This document shows, in pieces, positions 32,661-45,829 of a stretch of DNA of 64,000 nucleotides. The notes under the pieces are model-generated. The model had not been told where the DNA came from, searched no databases, and saw only the letters and a list, made by a program, of their open reading frames with translations. The first letter of the stretch is position 1, and every line of letters starts with the position of its first letter. This stretch comes from Diadema setosum (taxonomy: Eukaryota; Echinodermata; Echinoidea; Diadematoida; Diadematidae): assembly GCA_033980235.1 (NCBI GenBank), contig CM067070.1, positions 24,588,199 through 24,652,198 of the forward strand, in the 5' to 3' direction. A program made the translations under genes and the position numbers.

Positions 32661-32920
32661 AACACTTGAAGGGTTTGTTTGCAAAAACCGATAAGTCCAT
32701 TTTTGAAGATTTTGAAGTACGATCTCTGTCATAAAGTACAAAATAACACCTTTTAAATGATATATTGGTCACTACATATACAGGTATATTTTTGATGTTA
32801 TGGTCAAAAGAAGTTCAAATTTTCTTATTATTCTCTTTATTTTTCTTGACCTTTAATCGCAAATATCTCCATTTGGCAAATATGGACTTATCGGTTTTTG
32901 CAAACAAACTCTTCACTTGT
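32661..32920. mobile_element. MITE with a terminal inverted repeat of about 35 bp
   Basis: The left end AACACTTGAAGGGTTTGTTT continues GCAAAAACCGATAAGTCCAT. It is mirrored on the right by ATGGACTTATCGGTTTTTGC followed by AAACAAACTCTTCACTTGTT. The interior is AT-rich with no ORF. The plus ORF at 32765-33019 is not a gene. Confidence 0.85.
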
Positions 32921-35060
32921 TCATGTTCTTCTTCTTTTTTGAGGGGGAAGGGGGAGGGTGTAATTTCCAGAGACTCATCGATATTCTATGGCGAAAAAGT
33001 ACCTGATACAATTTTCTAATACAGTGTAAACAGGTGGTGTCTGTCAGAGTGAAAGATATGGTGACAAAATGGAAGCATAATAACGGTTATGGAAAATTGA
33101 TTGTCGGAATTATAGTCGTTGTCTTTGATAGGTATTTTGTTAAAGTTTGTAGATATTGTTGTCTTTACACACAGGCCGAACAGATATTTACTGGATTCGG
33201 ATACTATTGAACTTTTGAACCGTATAATATGACTGTTGCGATGCTAATATATAGGTAAATACTGTCACACCTGCGGTTGTGGGTGTTGTACACTCGGTTT
33301 GTGTCTGTGCTTCTGTCTCTATTCTTAATAGTAAAGAAATTCATAATTGAATAAGAAAGAAACAATTGAATAAGAAAATGTGTATGTCTAAAACATTCCT
33401 TAAACGTTTACTTAGCTGGCTATAATATTTTCAGATGGTCATACAGTTTGTACGTTCATATTTGGCTGAAACCCTGAAGTTTACAAACTCGATAAGGAAG
33501 GGAAAAATGAAGAGGAGGTCATGTTTACCTTTTCGTGCTCAGAAAAGAGAGGGGTAGGTAAATCCATCAGGCTGGACTGAAACTTTAGATAATCCAGATA
33601 ATCTGTCTAAAAAGGCGGATGTCTCTCTCGTCTTCCTTGGAGTAGATTAGTCAACTGGAAATTCATTTTGATTTATCTCGCTTAAAGATCTGTCTCGGAA
33701 TGGGATTACAATTTTCCAAGCAATTGAGTACATTTATTTCCAGTGTGACAACGTTGGTAGACACGTCCATTAGTGATTCGTCCAAGATTACCCAGTTTTC
33801 TGCGAAGAGGGCAATTCGTCTCATGCAGTCTTCTGCAAAAACGGACGACTGTGATTGGCTATTTTAACCAACTGCACAAGATACTCAAAATGCATCCAAA
33901 TTGAAACGGCGCTTTCTTCGCTGTCGGAGTGCCTAAAAATATCTCGTTTCAGAATGCGTTTTAAACATAATTATTTCTGCTGGGCGGAGAAACCTTCAAG
34001 CATCCTTCGTAACGTGTGCTAGATGCTTTCTGGCAGTTGAGAAGTCCTTTAACAAGTCAAGAGAAGTAGAACATCATTAAAGGTTGTCCGTTTTAGCACT
34101 AGTTGATGCGAGACCGCATTTAGGCATAACCTAAACATTGGTGGGCGCCTTCGTGCATTGTGCACCATTTCTCCAAGTTCATACACAACGCGAGAAGGTC
34201 TTAGTTAATTCCATGGGTGTCGAGACATGCATGCATGTCTATCCGCGTCGTCCTCACAGCTCCGGCATCCAAGCTGTCAAAAAGTCTTGTAGATGACCAA
34301 TTCTGATAATTGGATGATTGCTTGAAATCTTCTGTCCTTCCACGCTTAGGCCAGCACGTCCTCTAATCTTAGTTTACCGGGAAAATTACGGAATATAAAG
34401 AAACAACGCAAGAATATACTATTTGTGCCAAGAGTTGACCGCATACGCCCAGCCGTCTTGAAGCGTGACAATGCTAATGAGTTTGGGGGTATCAGTAGCA
34501 GCGACATAATCATCAGCGCGGAGGAGAGTGATTATCGCGAGATCGATCAATAGGTAAAGGCGTGGGCTGATCGATCGGTGATACCAGCGCTGGACTGCTG
34601 GCCGCAGTGAATCAGACTCGCCTGCGTCATTGCAAGACTCTCGGAGTCTTTCCCAAGAAATTGAACTGACTGGGTTCGCTTGCTTACGGAGAAAAACAAA
34701 CAAACAAACAGATAAACAAACAAACAACCAAACATTCTCAGCCTAGCCAGTCCCCCTCGAAAGAAAGAGCTGAGGGATTTCAATAATTCGTCTGGAGGAA
34801 AACAATTTGTAGGAAGTTAACACAGGGGTTCTGACGCTCATTACCCCCATTGAATCAATATTCTTCTTGACAAGTTAAAGTTCATTTGCACTTTACAAAT
34901 TCAAAGCCGAACAATGGCTACACTAAAACGACGCCGCAGATATATCCCGTCATCGACTTTGGTCAGCGTTAGACTAAAATCCATTTTCCTTTCTTGCTGG
35001 TAACGATTGGAAAGAAGGGACAACTTGAAACAGTTGGGTTTTTTCCCGATAAAGTAGGTT
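32920..35060. other. Gene-free stretch
   Basis: No gene is supported. GC content rises slightly around 34440-34680, where two overlapping minus-strand ORFs (34419-34727 and 34547-34783) show no recognisable family or splice context. Confidence 0.35.
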
Positions 35061-35069
35061 TTCCAGCTC

Positions 35070-35360
35070 AATTTCAAACTGTCATTCCAATTCATGAATG
35101 TGCGTTCAAATTCACACAGCCCACGTACACGAAAATATTCTAGCATTCAAATTCAGAATCCGAACGATCAATTTCATTTCTGGGAGCTCTTATAGGCCTA
35201 TTTCGTTTTGGTGCGATCAAGTTTCAAATGCGAGCACTGCAATTCCTGCTCGTGAATTCAAATTCACGCGATAGTCCCGATGAGCTTGTTTGGGGCGTTC
35301 AGTTTCATTTTCATCAGATGATAAATTTCCTTCTTCGTTCAATCAATTTAATGAAGGAAA
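35070..35360. repeat. TTCAAATTC-rich cluster
   Basis: TTCAAA cores occur at 35073, 35105, 35146, 35223 and 35258, within ATTCAAATTC or GAATTCAAATTC contexts and separated by unrelated spacer. The cluster resembles, in opposite orientation, the one at 36100-36260. Confidence 0.5.
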
Positions 35361-36099
35361 TAGAATAGTTTGGGGGTTTTTTTTTTTCATTTTAAGAATG
35401 GGGTAATGGGGTGAGGATGGCGGGAGGAAGGGGCAGAAGAGGTATACAACCCAGGCTTATATGCATTTAATTATGTTTAAAGCTTCTGTATTGTTCTGTG
35501 TTCATGACTAATTCTTTGTTTTTTTTTTCCCCATTTTCAAGAAATTTCAAATTATAAGGTCCAATCAGCAGTGAACCAAAGAACACAACGACAATTTAAA
35601 CATACTCCTTGGCGACACCCCATGCGATGGAAAAGGACAACGTCTCAACACCACCACACAATACATCAATTAAAAGATAACCTGACACACAATGATCTCC
35701 CATAGTCCCGCAAATGGAAACCAATAAGATATCAATAAACAACAAACAAGACATATTATGCAGTGTTCATGATATCATTTCCAGTGTAGTCGAAATTGTT
35801 TCTCTCCAAGGTGTCGATATATTAACTTCCCCATAATACACTTGTGTGTATACGGGTTCAGTGTCTGATGTGGCTGTATTTTGGCTGCCATTTTACCCTC
35901 GCCATGCTTTTAAATTAAGTTAAAGTTGCAAAATGAACAGATGGACCTATACGGCAAAATAATCTTCATATTTTATCATGAACATCAATCAATTCAAAAC
36001 TAAGTGAAAAGACACATATACCCGGCACAAAGCTATAAATGCAAGACTTCTTTTAAACTGAATGCACCTATTTAGAACATGGTACCGGTAATCTCTTCA

Positions 36100-36260
36100 C
36101 GAATTTGAATCACCGACGATATTCTGTCGCCGGCTTGAGATGAATTTGAATGCTCATTGGTGAAATACATGCTTGATATCTTAGATTTGAATGATGCAAA
36201 TGAATAATTAATTGCTCCGACAGTGGATTTGAATGACCGCGGATTTTGAATTTGATTGCT
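36100..36260. repeat. TTTGAATG cores at exact 41-bp spacing
   Basis: TTTGAAT occurs at 36104, 36145, 36186 and 36227, exactly 41 bp apart, with variable sequence between; further copies follow at 36244 and 36250. The two overlapping minus ORFs here are products of the cluster. Confidence 0.6.
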
Positions 36261-36797
36261 GATTCTCTGCGGCGAGTGCGGAATGCGTGAAATTGAAATG
36301 CTCGGAATAGGAATGTAAATGACAAAATTATGCAATTGACAGCTAAAACCTGGATATATCAGCGAGCTTGTAGATCTGCTACACTAATCTTACAAAGCTA
36401 TTCAAATAGTGATGTTCTCACCTGCACATGCGCCAGACAGCTGCTCCCATTGTGCAACCCGAGAGGAGGGGCGCCATCGCAGAGCAACTTAAAGCTCGCA
36501 AAATTTCGAGCAGACAGGAATTTTCTGCTATAATAAAGCATTAGATTATGAAATGCGCGTTGAACTCTTCAATTGTGACAATTAAGGGTGAATTTCTGTC
36601 CGGCATGCTATTTTCGGAAAAGGTGATATTACAGATTCAGCCCCCTTTAACTGGTAAATCTTGAACAAGAGGGTGTTTTTCGGATTTTTTTTTTTTAACT
36701 TTGAGTGCGATGACCGCCAGTCGTCTAGCTGAAAGAGACAACTTGCAAATGAATCGTATAGAATCTTCTTCTTTTGGATGTCCGCTTGTATTCACTG

Positions 36798-37361
36798 TTT
36801 AAAGGTAGGGGATACCTTTTACAGACCTCCCAAAATGCAGCAAAACATTAAATATGAACCTCAGGGGACTTGTTTAGGCCACTGCTGAGAAATTTGGAAG
36901 TCAACAGTTATCTAAAATTTGAATAATGCACAAAACTCAACTACTCAGTAGTTCTGTGTGACAGCCACACTTAAGCCTTTTTGTCGCAGTCTTCTGTATT
37001 TTTTTATCTATAAACACAAATCTAAAAGTATAGGAGCTGTTGTAATAACATATAAAGTGTGTGGCAAGAATGTATATAGAAATGTTTGTAAGTTTTGATG
37101 AACTTTCTTCACAAAATATACATGATGGACACACATGCAGTGCATGGGTCTGCAAAGGTAGCCTAGTAATGTACTGGAATTTACGGTGAGCCCCGAAAAA
37201 AAACTTCAATTCAAAATCTAACGGTCAATAAAAATGTACTAAATGTTACCTTCCACTTTCAATACTTTATGGGAGTTTCTAAAATGATACTCTCTTCAAC
37301 ATACCACTGTATTTATACAACTCTTCATTTAAGGCATGCAAATGGGATTCCCTACCTTTAA
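36798..37361. mobile_element. MITE with TTAAAGGTAGGG ends
   Basis: The left end TTTAAAGGTAGGGGATACC and the reverse complement of the right end TTAAAGGTAGGGAATCCC match. The ends carry TTAA. The interior (about 560 bp) has no gene; the ORF at 36937-37209 lies inside it. Confidence 0.7.
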
Positions 37362-38362
37362 TGGTAGCGAACAATACTAAACGCCTGATCTTAAAATAGT
37401 CTAATTAGACTGATTAAACGTGAAATACTCGTAGCAAACGGGTTCATATTCCGTCGGAGAATTGTTGTCATGGCAATGCTCAACGAAATGTGGAAGCAAA
37501 CAGCACTCGAAAAAAAAAAAAAAAAAAAACATTTCAGGCTCTGCAATGCTGCAAGGACACTATTATGCATGGAGGCACGTGCAAGGCAAGGCGCATGGCA
37601 TTATTCTTTCACTCCGAGTGACTACCAAAGATTAGTTCGGCTTCGTCACACGGGTTAAGACATGGGGATTTGTGTTCATTCTATATATCATCGATTATTC
37701 CCCCACGTCGGAACTGATGATTTACTCTAATTTTTCTCGAAAGGTTAACTGTTCGTCAAGGCGCACTACACTAAACTGTGCCCCGCATTAAAATGCTACA
37801 TGTATGTATCGATTGATGTAACATAAACCTCCTAAAAATAAAACAAAGGAAAACAATAGCATGAAGACCGATATTTGGTTGGGACGAGACCCAATATGGC
37901 AGGTAAACGTTTTAAAGGAGTAACAAAAGACTTGGTCACACGAGGAAATTGCATAAATCTATAAATCTGCAACATTCAAACGCCTATTCCTTCGTGATAC
38001 AATTTGGGAGCTGGAAGACCTGTGTTTTGGGGAAAACAGGTGCACGCTGGTCGTTGCCAAGCAACTATACGCAGTCCCCCTTCTTTTTTTTCTCTCTCTT
38101 TTTTTGTTGTTGTTTGAAGAACAGGTTTACAAAAATATTGAAACTATTGAATAAAGGGTGTGTCCACAATCAAGACTTATGGCATTAGCAAATCGTGTTC
38201 TCGCCATGACGTGTGGGCGTATAATAGGCGCAGTGGGCAATGATGGAATCGTAAATAACATGGATATGTATTATAGGCTGTTACGAATAACTGATGAATG
38301 TACATGAATTCATGATTGTCATTGTCTTGCATTTTTGCATTCATCATGATATTACGGTGAAA

Positions 38363-38395
38363 ATGGTGTGTGTATGTTTATGTGTGTGCGTGTTT

Positions 38396-38438
<43 letters not shown>

Positions 38439-38448
38439 TGTGAATTTG
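38363..38448. repeat. (TG)n microsatellite
   Basis: TG dinucleotide run with TA and TTTA interruptions. Confidence 0.9.
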
Positions 38449-38941
38449 ATGTTGTGTGTTGGCTTCGTTCTTATTTTGAGTCTGTAATATTACTCTTTCT
38501 CTGTATGTACGATTGTATGACCAAATAGCGTATAAGGCGAGTTAAATACCAGCTGTCATGTTGTTTCCTTGTGAGTATGATGCTGATAATATTGGTGTAT
38601 CGAAGAAATTTCATTATAGAATACCAAAAAGTAAGTGCGTGAGTGGGTGTGTATGTAAGGTGGGTATAGTTTAGTATGAATGACTTATGTATGAATGAGA
38701 TGGGTTTGATGGTGTGAAGAAATGTCCCTAGTGATGTCACTCTTTAGAAATGATTTTTGTATCATGACATGATAATTCTGATATGCACTGCACATAATTA
38801 TATTTTGAACTGAATAATAATCATTTTGGATTTTGGCCTGTTTATATACATTCAAGCGAATGTTTCCGATTTGTGCAACTGCAGGCATGGCAGGTGTATT
38901 ATGTATTAAATCAAGTAAAGATTACAAAACAACGAAAAAAG

Positions 38942-38942
<1 letters not shown>

Positions 38943-39018
<76 letters not shown>

Positions 39019-39020
39019 TG
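38943..39020. repeat. (TG)n microsatellite
   Basis: Pure TG run; it gives false (CV)n and (TH)n ORFs. Confidence 0.95.
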
Positions 39021-41099
39021 GGGACCTGCACCATGTTACCGCTCACCTTCCACTCAATACACAAATAAAATGTACCATCATGTGCCACCTGTTGTAACAC
39101 TGTGGTATATGGGGGAAAAGGAAAAATGACCTTTACGCGCTGGTGGCGTATTGATGTGGGCTGACATACCTCGCATTGGTAGGCGATGATGCGAGAGGCT
39201 GGTCCAATAAGCCATCAGCTCTGGAGGACAAAAAACCGGCATCGTTCAAAACGGAGTTTAAAAAAGAAAGAATGAAGGCGACTTTCAATCTATTCTTTGA
39301 CTTGAACACAAAGATGACTATTGTTCGTGCGTGGCTTGCACTGTCTGCATCCCTTAAACCCAATAGCGGCGAAGAATAGAGACAGAGTATTCTTACTCTT
39401 GTCTGTGTACTGTCAAAATATTTCGTTTTGAAATAATCGAAATAAGTCATTGATCAATATCCTTATTAATGCATAGGAGCAAATGCACTGTTCCAGAATG
39501 TTTGGGATCTTCTTTTATACTTTACTTAGTTGTAAGCGTTAAATTTACTTTTTTTCTCTCTCGTAATGTTGATAAGCCCTGCTACGTTTTATGTACCACA
39601 ATTACTTTTCTGGAATCGAAACGTTTAATGCGTGTTTGACTGGTGATCCCGCATTCTTAAATAGAAATTAACGAAAGTAATGAATGAAAGACACGTTTAA
39701 TTTTTCATTGCAACAAATGTAATGTTGATGTTGGCACGCACATTTTATAGAACGTACTTTTTTTCCTTTGATGTTTATTAACTTCATTCAAATCATTCAC
39801 GAATGAACTCGTACAACAAACACACGCAAGATCAAGTGAAAATTGAAACATAGGCTTTCTGACCCTACTTGTTTTGATTTTCAAGTATATATAGGGCCTA
39901 ACTGAAAATAAAAATAATTTACGACTTACTACACAATGATGTCATCGCATCGTAATTTTATTAGCTAAACCGTGTCGCTTTTATTTACTTATGATATTTT
40001 GAGAGATTGGTCAATATTGAATTCTATGTGAGAATGTACGATGAACGATTTAGGCCCACTACTTTTTATGACTCTCTCTCGTCCGTAATGACTACTTCTT
40101 TTTTTTTTTAATCTGCTACGCAAAGCCATGCTAAAAAAGGACAATTATTGCATGTTCATGATGCTGGCTTGAAAATGTGGATTCACATAAACTTACTGTC
40201 CCTGCCTTGTTCTAAACAATGCACTGTACCACCTTCGACTTCTGCAATCAATGTAACAAAGTATAATGACGTATGTGAAGGAAATAAGATAAAGTCGAGG
40301 TACTGTTTGTTGTTCATAATTTGCGCATTTCCTTGGACAACACAATTAGCCGATATTAAAGAACCACTCATAGCATGTGGAAATAAACTTACGAAACGGC
40401 GATTCAAAAAATTTACCGTCATAGCATCGACGCTCAATAACTACTATGCTTTTAGTCCACCAAAACGTAACTACGTCTCGATTAAGGGATTAACGGTTCT
40501 TAGGCACAGGAGGGTGTCTCTTTTTCTGGAAGGTTAATAAACTTTGAGAAATCATTCCTTTGTTTCCCCTCTATTGTGGGAAAACGAATGAAAACCCAGT
40601 TTCGTGACTCCTTACAGTGAAGTTGAAATTACTTTTAATCGATCCATTTTAGGAAGGAATGGCTCGCGCACTGAAATCGATATTTGGGCGATAGAGCGGA
40701 CAATGATAACGAGCAAAAAGTCGATAGCCCCGTTTTGTCAATGTATTAGCTCAACAATGGTAGCGGGCTATGATATCCCAACATATACGGAGCGTTTAGC
40801 GAGGCAGAAAGTTTAAAAACAGTATAGGTTTAGTTCCAAACTTTTTTGGTGGTTGTTATTGTATCGTAAAAGCAACATCATATAAAAGTTGCCACAACCA
40901 GCTGACAACGTATCCACCAAAACTGTTTTCCCTGTGTGTACCTGTTGATGTGCGACACGCAAAAGGATACATGCGTCATTTACGGGTAGTGGCTGTGTCA
41001 TATATACCACTTAGTCCTTATACTCGAGCTACAAACAGCTTATTTTTTGCTCAGCTTGGAAATTATCGGGAAAATGTGCAGATTATCGGAAAATGTGCA

Positions 41100-41446
41100 C
41101 TCAATATTTATTTTAGTAACAGTTTCAATATCATTTTTTTTTCTCTCAATATTTACTTCAGTTATGGTTTCATTTTCAGTTTCCACTTAATATCCATTAC
41201 AGGGACAATTTCAATTTTTTTTTCTCTCTCAATAATATTATTCATTTTAGTCTCGGTTCCAATTTCAGTTTTTCTGTCAATATTCAATTCAGTCACGGTT
41301 TCGATTTCAATTTCCCTCTCAATATTAATTTCCATCTCGGTTTCAATTTCAATTTTCCTCTCAATATTCATTTCAGTCACATTTTAAATTTCATTTTTTT
41401 TCTCAATATTCATCTCAGTCTCGGTTTCAATTTCAGTTTCCTCTTA
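41100..41446. repeat. Minisatellite, left part
   Basis: Repeats of about 42 bp with the words CTCAATATTCATTTCAGTC and TCGGTTTCAATTTCAGTTT, each ending in TCTC. The same array resumes at 43092. Confidence 0.85.
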
Positions 41447-43091
41447 AAGGCCGTGTCACACCTTTCCGGGCAAGCCATGCGAAGAACAATTTTTACTACC
41501 CGGAGGTCCCCGCAGATGACCCGCACATGACAGTACCTAGCACGTATCTCATCCGTAGTCGCCCGAAGGTGCGCACGTAAATCTTTTTACCCGCAACTAT
41601 GTTTAGGCCCTGTCACACCTTTCCGGGCAAGTTACGCGGGCTTGTTGAGTGTAGGAATTTTCCAGCATACCGGAGAATTCCTGAGGGCGGACAAGGATTT
41701 AAGCGAGTCAGTGCATGTGTCTGATATACTTGCTGGACGCGTTCTACTTAAAGGGAAGATAAACCCCAGAACAATGTGGATTGAGTGAAAGCAGCAACAT
41801 TAGTAGAACACATCAGTGAAAGTTTGAAGAAAATCGGACAATCGATGCAAAAGTTATGAATTTTTAAAGTTTTGGTGTTGGAACCGCTGGATGAGGAGAC
41901 TACTAGAGGTTATGACGTATGAGTGGACTACAATATCAAGAAAATATAAAGAAAATACTACAAAAAACCATTTTTCATGAAAATTACAAATTCCATCAAC
42001 TTGATATTGACATATGTTAAGGGTAGCAATTATTCCCCCTGCTTTCTGAAAGCGGTTGGTCCACTGCTCTTTCATAATTCTAGAAAAGTGATTTTTTTGT
42101 TGAATATCCTTTATATTTTCTTTGTATTGTTGTCCACTCATACGTCATATCCTCTTGTAGTCTCCTCATCCAGCGGTTCCAACACCAAAACTTTAAAAAT
42201 TCATAAATTTTGCATCGATTGTCCGATTTTTCTCAAACTTTCACTGATATGTTCTACTAATGTTGCTGCTTTCACTCAATCCACATTGCTCTTTGGGTTT
42301 ACCTTCCCTTTAAATTCTACTTGCGAGTATACAGTGTGACCTTTGTACCAGTAGCGTGGGGGCTGACAACTCAGTGAAGGAATTCCTCTGAAGGAATGGC
42401 AGAAATCCCACAGAATGTCATTATCTTGGCTGCATACGGGACTGCGAAGTACCTGCGTGGGAGTTGCCTGCGAGGTGCTGCCGCTAAGGGCCTCCTACTG
42501 CCGTTCTGCGTGGACCTCTCCGGGCATCCCCGCGACTCACCCGGAAAAAATGTTGGTCATGCTAAAAACTTGGCTGCGGTTAAATCGGACTTGCGTGCGT
42601 ACCTCCGGGCAACTACAGGCGAGATACGCGCAAAGTACTGTCAGGTACGGACCGACTGCGGATAGCTCCGGGTAGCAAATATGTTTCCCCGCAAGTCAAG
42701 CCGCAAAACTTCCCAAGATGCGGTATGACAAGACATTGAGCATGCTCAACAGTTGTTCCGAGTGAGTCGTGGGGGTTCGCTCGCATCAGAGGTACACGCA
42801 GAACACCAGTATGAGACCCTTACTAGCAGCATCTCGCAGGCAACTCCAACGCAGGTACATCTCAGTACCTGTAAGTCGCTCGTAACAGAAAATGTATCGG
42901 TTTCAAAGCTCTCACGCAGGTCACACGGAATACAAGCAAGTAGAAGGTAAGTAGTACGTGACTAGTAGGTAATAAACAGGTGCGAGACTCGCAAACATCC
43001 TTGTCCGCCCGCGGAAAATTCTCCTGCGTGCGGAAAATCCCTCCTCGCAACAAGCCCGGTTAGCTTGCCCGGAAAGGTGTGACACGGCCTT
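41447..43091. mobile_element. 1.65-kb DNA element inserted in the minisatellite
   Basis: The ends are AAGGCCGTGTCACACCTTTC followed by CGGGCAAGC, and its reverse complement at 43063-43091. A second copy of the left tip starts at 41604 (AGGCCCTGTCACACCTTTCC). From there the left arm pairs with the right arm for about 110 bp (GGGCTTGTTG...GGCGGACAAGGAT). The interior holds GC-rich CCTCCGGGC and CCCGCA blocks and the nested MITE 41748-42314. The ORFs at 42396-42675 show no transposase motif. The element is probably non-autonomous. Confidence 0.75.
41748..42314. mobile_element. Nested foldback MITE with a TTCTAC target duplication
   Basis: It starts TTAAAGGGAAGATAAACCC and ends GGGTTTACCTTCCCTTTAAA. 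Arms of about 150 bp pair, for example AATCCACATTG / CAATGTGGATT and CCGCTGGATGAGGAGACTAC. TTCTAC flanks it directly at 41742-41747 and 42315-42320. Confidence 0.85.
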
Positions 43092-43545
43092 CAAATCCAT
43101 TCAAGTAACAATCTCAATTTCATTTTTTTTCTCCCAATATTTATTTTAGACTCGGTTTCAATTTCAGTTTTTATCTAAGCATTCATTTCAGTCTATGTTT
43201 GGATTTGAGTTTTACTCTCTTTATTCATTTCAGTCACAGTTTCAATTTCATATCTTTCTCTCAATATTCATTTATGTCTCAGTTTCAATTTTAGTTTCGT
43301 CTTAATATCCGTTCCAGTTACAATTTCAATTTCAATTAATTTTCTCTTGATATTCACTTCAGTCCCGATTTCAATTTCAATTTTCTTCTCAATATCCAAT
43401 TTGCTTCAATTCAAATGTTCCTCTTAATATTCATTTTAGTGTGGGTTTCAGACTCAAATTTTCGCTCAATATTCCATTTAGTCTCGTTTTCAATTTCAGT
43501 TTTCTTCTCAATATCCATTTCAGTCATTGTTTTAATTTAGATTTT
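43092..43545. repeat. Minisatellite, right part
   Basis: Continuation of the 42-bp repeat: TCAATATTCATTTCAGTCTC with TTTCAATTTCAGTTTTC variants, decaying towards 43545. Confidence 0.85.
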
Positions 43546-43549
43546 AAAA

Positions 43550-45670
43550 TTACATATCTGCCTTCTTCCTCCCCCCCTTTTCTTCTTCTTTATTAGTGCA
43601 TACATGTGATGTGCTCTCAGGAACTACAAGCTTATATGCTTTGAAATTTGCGCTCAGCTCAGCAGTTTTGATAATTTGGTGTCTTTGTTTTCAAGTCAAA
43701 ATCTGCAGCCTATGATGATGGTCTCCTGCACTCCTATTTTCGCCAGTTTACGTGAGATTACATTATGAAATATAGCTGCTTTCCTTTGTGAAAGGTTTGT
43801 TACGGAATTGGCAGTTTCTACATTGATTTGCATCTTCTACCTTCCTTGCATACTTTGTTTCCATTTGTACGTTTACCTAGATCTCCCCACCCGAAATACT
43901 GAAACAAACAAAGCAATATCCAAAATCAAAGTGTTGAGTAGAATCCATATATCCATATTCATATGTTCGGTAGTGTGTTGTGTGATCTGTGCCGTGGCGA
44001 CGGATGTTGATTTTGCCTGTTTTTTTTTGTTTTTTTGTTATTATACTATGACATCTTTGCTTATTCCATTTTAAGAAAACAAGCGAACGAGAGTGGAAAT
44101 AAACTCAGATCATCTCTACTCCAGCTGTCAATCACGACATGACTTGCGCACATGCAAGGATAAAAGTTTTCCTGGAATGATGTACTCATTACTGTTTATT
44201 GGAGAATTCTACCAGAGTTCTTCCCTGGTAATTCCCGGAACTGAACATCTCTGCCAATAAAGATTCACGCCCTCTCCGACTAACAAGAGGCTGGAAGAGA
44301 AGGCTTGGTACTGGTAACATTGCGGATCGATTCATTCGGTTCCACCCGAAGACGATCATTTCATCAATGAATGAGAATCGGTCAACGTCCATCGCACATT
44401 ATTTCACTAGAACAAAGACAACAGGGATGGCTCGCCAACTGCCGGTCGATCAGTTCCCCACTATCGCTTTCAGTAAGTGGTTTGGCCTGCGCGCCAACGT
44501 CAAAAGCACCTCAGGGAATATCGAGGTATAGCGAGGGACTGATTCCGTTAACTTCTGGTCCTATACAAAAACAGATCTTAAAACCTTAATTGTTTTCAGT
44601 GACTCCCGCGGAGAACTGAGACGTACAGGTGGGAGAACGGTAGATTAAAGATGACAATACAAGGTAGTACAATGCAGCTTAGTACTGCGTGATTGGCAGG
44701 ACATTAAGATCTTAAGATTTAGATTTCCCAATGGAAGAAACTTGGAAATCACGATCAAAGATTCAAGTATGCATGAAGTCGGATGCATCGATCAGGCACA
44801 TCCGCAAACAGCACTGAAAACTTCTGCATTGCTAATTAACCTCAGGATTGAAAAAAAAAGAAGAAGAATGGGACTAAGACAACAAAAGTAAACATGCAGT
44901 TGGATAAACCTTACAATTTATGTACTGATTCTTGTTTTCTTCTTTAATATTACGATGGGTTTAGTTCATATATACCGTTAGCTGGCAAAAAAAAAAAAAA
45001 ACCACCTCTCTCTTATTACGTAAATGTACGAATATTAAAAGTATAATACATAATTATGACGTATAGCTGTCCACCACACTGTTTCTTTCCAAGCTTTTGA
45101 CCTTTGGGCTCACGGCTGTATGTGGTTTAATGACAAATGAAAACCATGGTAAGTAAGGTTCAAAACATAATTATTTGCCTACATTATAAATAACTTAAAT
45201 GTGAACTAAATTAATTCATAAGTGTATTTGATATATAAAGGTAGCACACATACTTCGATATACTCAGACGAATTTGTATGTTTATTAAGAGTGGAGGTTT
45301 ATATCAATTTTGCGAAAAAGTACATACAGTGTAAATATTGTTTTCAGCTTTTTTCAGGATAATTTGAATTGTCAATGTTGAGATATGTAAATATTGAATT
45401 TGATAAAATTTTATAATATAAAATGATAATGATAATGATGATAATAATAATAATAATAATAATAATGAATTGTATGTGTGTGTGTGTGTGAAGGTAGGTG
45501 TAGCATAATGATTGCATTTTTGGTAATCATCTTTTATTTTTTAAATAGAGTGAAGGCATAAATTGAATTAGGTTTTGAAGTATATATTAGATAATGGTAA
45601 AACAATTATCTGTGTGAGCCCTAGCCCATGTGTTGCTTACCTGTTCATATTATTTGTGTTATACGTCAAC
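43550..45670. other. Gene-free stretch
   Basis: No confident gene. A possible plus-strand first exon at 44367-44472 is given as a finding. Microsatellites lie at 45430-45468 (AAT) and 45474-45491 (TG). Confidence 0.4.
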
Positions 45671-45829
45671 CAGTGGCGGATCCAGATGGGGGCGCAAGGG
45701 GCGCAGGCCCCCCTTTATTTATAGTTAAAAACAAAGGAAATAAAAAGAAAAAAAATGAAATGATACCCGGAAGTGGCACCAGAAATATTAGTTGCGCCCC
45801 CCTTTACAAAATTCCTGGATCCGCCCCTG
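45671..45829. mobile_element. hAT-like MITE, copy 2
   Basis: The left end is CAGTGGCGGATCCAG and the right end CTGGATCCGCCCCTG. The direct repeat CGTCAAC (45664-45670 and 45830-45836) flanks it exactly, a 7-bp target-site duplication. The interior matches copy 1 at 23570-23730, including CCCGGAAGTGGCACCAG and AAATATTAGT. Confidence 0.85.

Larger units (their letters stand above)
37362..41095. other. Gene-free stretch with TG microsatellites
   Basis: Nothing coding can be supported. Microsatellites lie at 38363-38448 and 38943-39020, and an A run at 37510-37530. A 51-nt block at 39171-39221 on the minus strand is flanked by acceptor-like TGTCCTCCAG and donor-like GAGGTATGT, but no family is recognised. 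Confidence 0.4.

Noticed and set aside
36104..36250. CRISPR array
   Set aside because: The cores are only 7-9 bp, the genome is eukaryotic, and there are no cas genes or conserved long repeats.
39133..39450. Ligand-binding-domain exon for the receptor
   Set aside because: A 51-nt splice-flanked block exists, but its translations (LMAYWTSLSHHRLPMR or ADGLLDQPLASSPTNA) do not match any Venus-flytrap block.
42396..42675. Transposase ORFs in the 41447-43091 element
   Set aside because: Two overlapping ORFs of under 90 codons, with no catalytic DDE/D-type motif.
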